Source of the DNA: Methylobacter sp.
GTDB taxonomy: Bacteria > Pseudomonadota > Gammaproteobacteria > Methylococcales > Methylomonadaceae
NCBI GenBank assembly: GCA_023229605.1
Contig: JALNYY010000031.1
Location: forward strand, 1-33,116
Direction of reading: 5' to 3'
DNA length: 33,116 nucleotides
Each line of letters opens with the position of its first letter. Within the stretch, counting starts at the first letter, position 1. The position numbers and the translations under genes were made by a program. The notes beneath the pieces are model-generated. The model had not been told where the DNA came from. It was given only the letters and a program-made list of their open reading frames with translations, and did not search any database. Positions 28,757 through 33,116 of this stretch are shown piece by piece.

Positions 28757-31405
28757 CTATTTGTCTTCCGTTCTCAACACCAATTTACTCAGCGCCGGAA
28801 GGACAACAAACGTACAGACCATAATCCAGAATATGCCCATCGTGATGATCAATCCCATGCTGGCGATCCCCTGGTGCGGAGAGAACGCCAAGCCGGCAAA
28901 GCTGGAGGCGGTGGTCAGGGCGCCGTAAAACATGGCTCTGGCGGTGCTGGACTGATAGATATTCTGCTCTTCGGAAAGCGAATGGTGCAGCTTTTCAACC
29001 ATGTGAATGCCGTTGTCGACACCCAGTCCCAGTAACAGCGGCAGGGCGATGATGTTGGCAAAATTAATCGGCGTGTTGGTGATAACCGTACTCGCCATCG
29101 TAAACAAGCCGGCCAGTATCAACGGCGTCATCACCAGCGCCGTATCGAGAATATTGCGTCGGATGGCGAACAAAAGCAGCGCAATGGTGACCAGGGCAAT
29201 CACAATGGCTTCCTGAAAGGCGGAGATGACTTCTTTCATGGATTCCCAGTACATGATCGGCAAATCGGTCGTTTCCGGTGCAACGGATTGCACTTCGGTA
29301 ATAAACTCTTTCAGGCTGGTTAAATCGCCCAAATCCTTTTTAGGAAATATCTGGATGCGGTACGAACCGTTCTTGCTCAGCCATTTGTCCTTGATATCGG
29401 CAGGCAGATCGGCCAGGGTGATTTCTTTGGCATTGAAGCCGGCTGACAGTTCATTCATGACGTTAGGCAGTGTGCCGAGCAGCGTGGTCTGGAGTTTTTC
29501 AATGAACATGCGCCGATCGGGTTGTTGCCGCGCATCAAGCTCGATCAAAATATCCTGCAACTCTCTTTTAAAATTAGTTAACGCGGTGCGCTGATGGGCG
29601 TCGGTCTTTTGAGGCAGAACGGCATCAATGGTTTTTATCAGATGTTTAATGCCGGGGACCGGGTCGGTATCGGTTTTTAGTGCGGGGAAACTTTGCGTTT
29701 GCGCACCCAGCATCAGCCCCATTTCTTCAATCAAGGCCAATTTGTCGTCCTGGGCTGTGGGTTGAAAATCGAAAAGACTGACGGTTTTATCCACCGACGG
29801 TAAGGCCGATAACTTTTGTTCCAAGGCTTTGGCGCTGTTTTCATCCTTGGCCAGAACGGTCAAGGTCATCGGCGTGGTTTCCTTGTCTTTCATCAAATTA
29901 TTAAACGCGATAACCGATTCGGTATTTGGGTCGCGAAGATTAATCGGATTGAAATCGGTCTTCACGTTAAAGGTCAGCACGATGGAGATGACGGCGATAA
30001 CAAAGGTTGCTATGGAAATCGGTTTGGCGTAATGCAGCGGCAAGATAGCCAGTGCTTTCGACAATTTTGCAAGTCCGTTCCGGGCTTCATCCTTCTCGAA
30101 CTTTGCCGGAGCCGGGATGATTTTCAACAACGCCGGCAAGGCAATCAAGGTAATTAACAGACAGATAAACAAACTGGTGCCCGCAAGCAGGCCGAGTTCG
30201 GATACGCCTTTGTAATCTGTCGGTATAAAGGCATAAAGCCCGATGGATGTGGTGCCGGCGCACAATAGCAGCGACGGGGCGGTATTCATTAAAGTGCTGC
30301 GCAGCGCCAGCTCTTTATGAATATGATGAGTCAGATTGTCCCGGTAGCGCAGACAAAAATGGATCGCATATTCCACTCCCAACCCGATATTGGATACCGC
30401 AAAAGCCACTGAAATCAAATTTAACTCTTTTACGGCAAAGGCCGCAAACGCCCCGCAAAAAACCATGCCTAAAGCTATCGTCATCAAGGTAGCCAAGGTG
30501 AGCGAAATGGAGCGGTAGGCAATCAATAAAATAAACAGTACCAGCACAACGGAGAAAATGCAGGCCGTAAAAGTGCCGGTGCTCATGCCTGCCAATTCAT
30601 CATCTTCAAGACCGACTTCTCCGGTGACCCATACCTTAACGGCAGGCAGATTGGGGTCCTGAATATCAGCAACGGCTTTGCGGATAGACTCGATGGCGCT
30701 CTCGGCTGGGCGGATTTTCGAGAAATCGAACTTGGGCGAGACGACAATAAAGCCGTTTCCTGAATGCGTTTTCTTGTCGCTGATCAACGACTCCCAGGAC
30801 AGCAAAGCGTTTTCGCCATTGAGCGTTTTATGCAAGGCCTGCGTAACCTTGTCGATCAGCGAGGTTAAATCAATAGGCACAACCTGGGTCTTGTCTGTGG
30901 ACGTCAGGGCATCTTCAAAAATTGAAAAAAAGCCGGTCAGATTGGGTTCCTGGGCGATTCTGCCGATGAACGGCTGGGCGAGCGACAGGTTGTTGGATAA
31001 ACTCTGCAACTCGCCGGTTTCGAGATAAAGCAGGCCGTTCTGCCGGAAAAATTCGTTGTCGTTGGGAATATAGGCCGAATTAAAATGCTCTTTGTTGGCG
31101 CTGAGCAGGCGCAGCAATCTTTTAGTAGCCGCTTTGGTCAGTTCCGGCGTATCCGATTCGACCACCAGCAACAACGTATGCATGTCCTGCGAAAAGGCTT
31201 TTTCATAATTACGGCGGTTTTGCTGAAAAGGCGCATCGGGAGCAATCAGTTCGGCGGTGTCTGTATTGATGCTCAAATGGCCGACGGTGTAGTACAAGGC
31301 TAAAGCGCTAAACAGAACCACTATTGACAACACCATGATCGGGTTACCAAGCGTCCAGTCTCCCCAACGGGAAAAAATAATGTGACTACGGGTTTTTAAT
31401 GACAT
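28757..31405 (-). CDS. hpnN: HpnN-like hopanoid-associated RND transporter
   Basis: HpnN-type proteins are inner-membrane RND (MMPL) transporters that move hopanoids to the outer membrane. The 882 residues have the expected two-fold RND plan. One membrane helix lies near 22-42, a large periplasmic domain at about 50-270, five helices at about 275-420, then a further helix, a second periplasmic domain and five more helices at about 720-875. LGLGVDNGIHMVEKLHHS and SNIGLGVEYAIHFCLRYRD are the paired GxxxD/E-type motifs. The gene is 17 bp after apbE on the same strand. With shc 2.2 kb away, the hopanoid role is well supported. Confidence 0.88.
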   Translation of the reverse strand: MSLKTRSHIIFSRWGDWTLGNPIMVLSIVVLFSALALYYTVGHLSINTDTAELIAPDAPFQQNRRNYEKAFSQDMHTLLLVVESDTPELTKAATKRLLRLLSANKEHFNSAYIPNDNEFFRQNGLLYLETGELQSLSNNLSLAQPFIGRIAQEPNLTGFFSIFEDALTSTDKTQVVPIDLTSLIDKVTQALHKTLNGENALLSWESLISDKKTHSGNGFIVVSPKFDFSKIRPAESAIESIRKAVADIQDPNLPAVKVWVTGEVGLEDDELAGMSTGTFTACIFSVVLVLFILLIAYRSISLTLATLMTIALGMVFCGAFAAFAVKELNLISVAFAVSNIGLGVEYAIHFCLRYRDNLTHHIHKELALRSTLMNTAPSLLLCAGTTSIGLYAFIPTDYKGVSELGLLAGTSLFICLLITLIALPALLKIIPAPAKFEKDEARNGLAKLSKALAILPLHYAKPISIATFVIAVISIVLTFNVKTDFNPINLRDPNTESVIAFNNLMKDKETTPMTLTVLAKDENSAKALEQKLSALPSVDKTVSLFDFQPTAQDDKLALIEEMGLMLGAQTQSFPALKTDTDPVPGIKHLIKTIDAVLPQKTDAHQRTALTNFKRELQDILIELDARQQPDRRMFIEKLQTTLLGTLPNVMNELSAGFNAKEITLADLPADIKDKWLSKNGSYRIQIFPKKDLGDLTSLKEFITEVQSVAPETTDLPIMYWESMKEVISAFQEAIVIALVTIALLLFAIRRNILDTALVMTPLILAGLFTMASTVITNTPINFANIIALPLLLGLGVDNGIHMVEKLHHSLSEEQNIYQSSTARAMFYGALTTASSFAGLAFSPHQGIASMGLIITMGIFWIMVCTFVVLPALSKLVLRTEDK

Positions 31406-31422
31406 AACTTAGTATACAAGCA

Positions 31423-32514
31423 TTAATGTATGGTGAGATTGTTCAAAGTGCTTAACGCTTCACTTTGGGATTCGATAAGTTCGTTGCCTTGCAGTTCGAT
31501 GAAAAGAGCGGGTATTTTTGCGGTATTCGCAGCAATCATGCCGTCTTTCTGGCCCAGGCACAGCAGCGTAGTAGACCACGCATCGGCAGCCGCCGGATCA
31601 CTCAGCAGAACGGTGGCCGAAACCAGGTCGTGGGTAACCGGTCGGCCGTTACGGGCATCAAGGATGTGGCTATAACGCTGCCCATGATCATCGAAATAAT
31701 GCCGGTAAGTGCCGGAAGTCATCACCGCCATCGGCGTGTCCTTAGGCATGGTGACGATTTTGTGCATAGTCCGTTCATCGGGCAGCGGCCTTTCCACGGC
31801 GATGCGCCAGGGTTGAAGCCCCGGTTTATTGCCATTGGTTTTCAACTCGCCGCCGATCTCGACCAGATAGTTGACTATGCCCTTTTGCTCAAGAACTTTG
31901 CTGATACGTTCCACGCTATAGCCTTGGGCAATGGATGACAAATCGACTTTCAAATCGGCCTGTTTTTTACGCAGATGCGTTTCATCCACGACCTCCAGCT
32001 TGTTCATGCCGACTTTTTTCAATGCAGTAAGAATGGCCGCATCGCTAGGAATCGTCAGCGCATCGCCCCGAAACCCCCATAAATCGAACAACGGCTTAAT
32101 GGTTAAATCATAGCAGCCCTGACTGGCCTGATTTGCGATTTGCGCGACTTTAACCAGAGATACGATTTCGCCGCCGACTTCCTGGCTGTCGGTGTTCTCG
32201 GCGCTGTTGAAGGTTTCTATGGTCGAGTCGGGACGATAATTGGACAGCAGCTTGTCGATAACAGCTAATTCGTTTTCGACACCGGATTTAACGTCTTTAG
32301 CGTCCGCCGGCGATTCGGACCAGTAACTGATATGGTAGGTAGTGCCCTGAGTCGGGCCTTCAAACTTTTGAATAGTCGGTTCCGAGCAGCCCGCCAGCAT
32401 GATTAAAAACATGCCGAAGATAAAGCCGTGTAGCGCACGGCCGTCTGTAAAACCAAATGTCGTTTTTATAGTTCGAGGTTTAGTCATCCATGTCTGCCGT
32501 TTTTTTATCATCAC
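31423..32514 (-). CDS. apbE: ApbE, FAD:protein FMN transferase (lipoprotein)
   Basis: ApbE attaches FMN covalently to threonine in flavoproteins such as NqrB/NqrC and RnfG/RnfD on the periplasmic side. A signal peptide with lipobox IMLAGC (Cys43) anchors it. Family motifs are GTTYHISYW, VDLSSIAQGYSVERI, YLVEIGGELKTNG, the metal and FAD-binding MTSGTYRHYFDDHGQRYSHILD, and ATVLLSDPAAADAWSTTLL. ATGs at 32514, 32511 and 32487 are possible starts; none has a strong ribosome site, so the N-terminus is uncertain. No flavoprotein target lies in this window. The gene shares a strand and a 17-bp gap with hpnN. Confidence 0.93.
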   Translation of the reverse strand: MMIKKRQTWMTKPRTIKTTFGFTDGRALHGFIFGMFLIMLAGCSEPTIQKFEGPTQGTTYHISYWSESPADAKDVKSGVENELAVIDKLLSNYRPDSTIETFNSAENTDSQEVGGEIVSLVKVAQIANQASQGCYDLTIKPLFDLWGFRGDALTIPSDAAILTALKKVGMNKLEVVDETHLRKKQADLKVDLSSIAQGYSVERISKVLEQKGIVNYLVEIGGELKTNGNKPGLQPWRIAVERPLPDERTMHKIVTMPKDTPMAVMTSGTYRHYFDDHGQRYSHILDARNGRPVTHDLVSATVLLSDPAAADAWSTTLLCLGQKDGMIAANTAKIPALFIELQGNELIESQSEALSTLNNLTIH

Positions 32515-32835
32515 AGTTTTTCAATAACAAACTTTAATAAAAAACGCGGCGCATTTTAACAAACGTTGATTTGAAAAGATGACACCGCGCCATAGCTGCG
32601 CTCGTTAAATATATCTTTAACCGCAACGTTTATTATAATCCGAAAGACGTGAATACTTTTTAAAAAATGCGGTTTATGGCTTTTAGGGTGACCGTAAGGA
32701 TTCGTGCGAAAATGGGTAATAGCGTCTTGCACTCATTCGAAACCTAAAAATCTTCTTCGCCGGGGGCTAGGCTCAGCCTGAACGTCTTGAAGTGAGAGCT
32801 CCAATCTAGTGTAATTTGTAGTGGTTCAAACCTAA

Positions 32836-33116
32836 CAGGCTGTTGAAAAACCCGGTGATATACAAAACTGAATCATTGACCGGCGTTTTTTGTTAAAAAC
32901 ACCTGAGCAATTGAGAAAATCTCGTAATCTTTCGATTTTTATTGTCATTTCTAGGCTTTTCCGAGGTCATCAGGCGCACCTCGCCCTATGCCTGCGCCTG
33001 AATCGGGCGCAGGCATAGCAATTTTCGTAGTCTCACCAATTTGTAGGCTGTAAACGTCATCAATGAGATGAAGGGTATTGGATAACTACAGAAGAACAGC
33101 ATTTTATTGATCAGCA
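32836..33116. mobile_element. Probable terminus of an insertion sequence continuing beyond the window
   Basis: CAGGCTGTTGAAAAA at 32836-32850 resembles the terminal repeats common in IS1182- and IS5-like elements. A perfect 13-bp hairpin (CTATGCCTGCGCC at 32986-32998 with 33006-33018) follows. No transposase frame can be read before the window ends, so this is a motif-based guess. Confidence 0.4.
32986..33018. terminator. 13-bp perfect hairpin within the right-hand IS-like segment
   Basis: CTATGCCTGCGCC pairs perfectly with 33006-33018 around a 7-base loop. It may be a terminator protecting the element's gene from outside transcription. Confidence 0.45.

Larger units (their letters stand above)
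32515..33116. other. 602-bp region without a recognisable gene
   Basis: No supported coding region is seen. The first 320 bp are AT-rich and presumably hold the apbE promoter. The rest probably belongs to the insertion sequence whose end lies near 32836. Confidence 0.6.

Overview
The window looks like part of the chromosome of a motile, hopanoid-making gammaproteobacterium. A methanotroph of the Methylococcales is my best guess. This rests on the FlrA/FlrB/FlrC flagellar regulators, squalene-hopene cyclase plus an HpnN-type RND transporter, and SmbP/CsbD small stress proteins. No methane-oxidation gene is present, so the taxonomic call is inference.

Layout. (1) 1-8013, minus strand: a flagellar block, flrA - flrBC - fliE-fliF-fliG-fliH, with fliH running off the left edge. 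Sigma-54 type promoters (GG-N10-GC) lie in front of flrB and in front of fliE, as expected for a FlrA -> FlrBC -> basal-body cascade. (2) 8269-16064: mostly housekeeping genes: a CNNM/CorC-type transporter, an FHA protein and a PilZ protein four bases apart, RadA, a RimK-linked retropepsin-like protease, CorA, an aldehyde dehydrogenase and a HugZ/HutZ-like protein. (3) 16061-18690: a pile-up of mobile DNA. It holds a 320-bp MITE-like element, a 5'-truncated IS1-family element, gene fragments, and a complete IS4-type IS whose terminal repeats share a 13-bp core with the MITE. (4) 18680-28450: an envelope/stress island made of many very small genes: SmbP, two CsbD genes (one internally shortened), oleate hydratase, several small membrane proteins (lmo0937, DUF3309 and DUF3096 types), an OmpA-type lipoprotein, a DUF4398-type lipoprotein, squalene-hopene cyclase and a Crp/Fnr-family regulator. 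(5) 28757-32514: HpnN-like RND transporter and ApbE. (6) 32515-33116: no gene seen; the terminus of another IS probably begins near 32836.

The stress island is the most interesting part. A 20-bp dyad-like motif recurs five times in front of its small genes, and a half-site precedes the lipoprotein/OmpA pair. A DUF3309-DUF3096 gene pair with its upstream motif is duplicated. One copy has lost DUF3309 to an amber codon and the other has lost DUF3096 to a deletion plus frameshift, so the two copies are complementary. The nearby Crp/Fnr-type regulator is a candidate for reading the shared motif; that link is inference.
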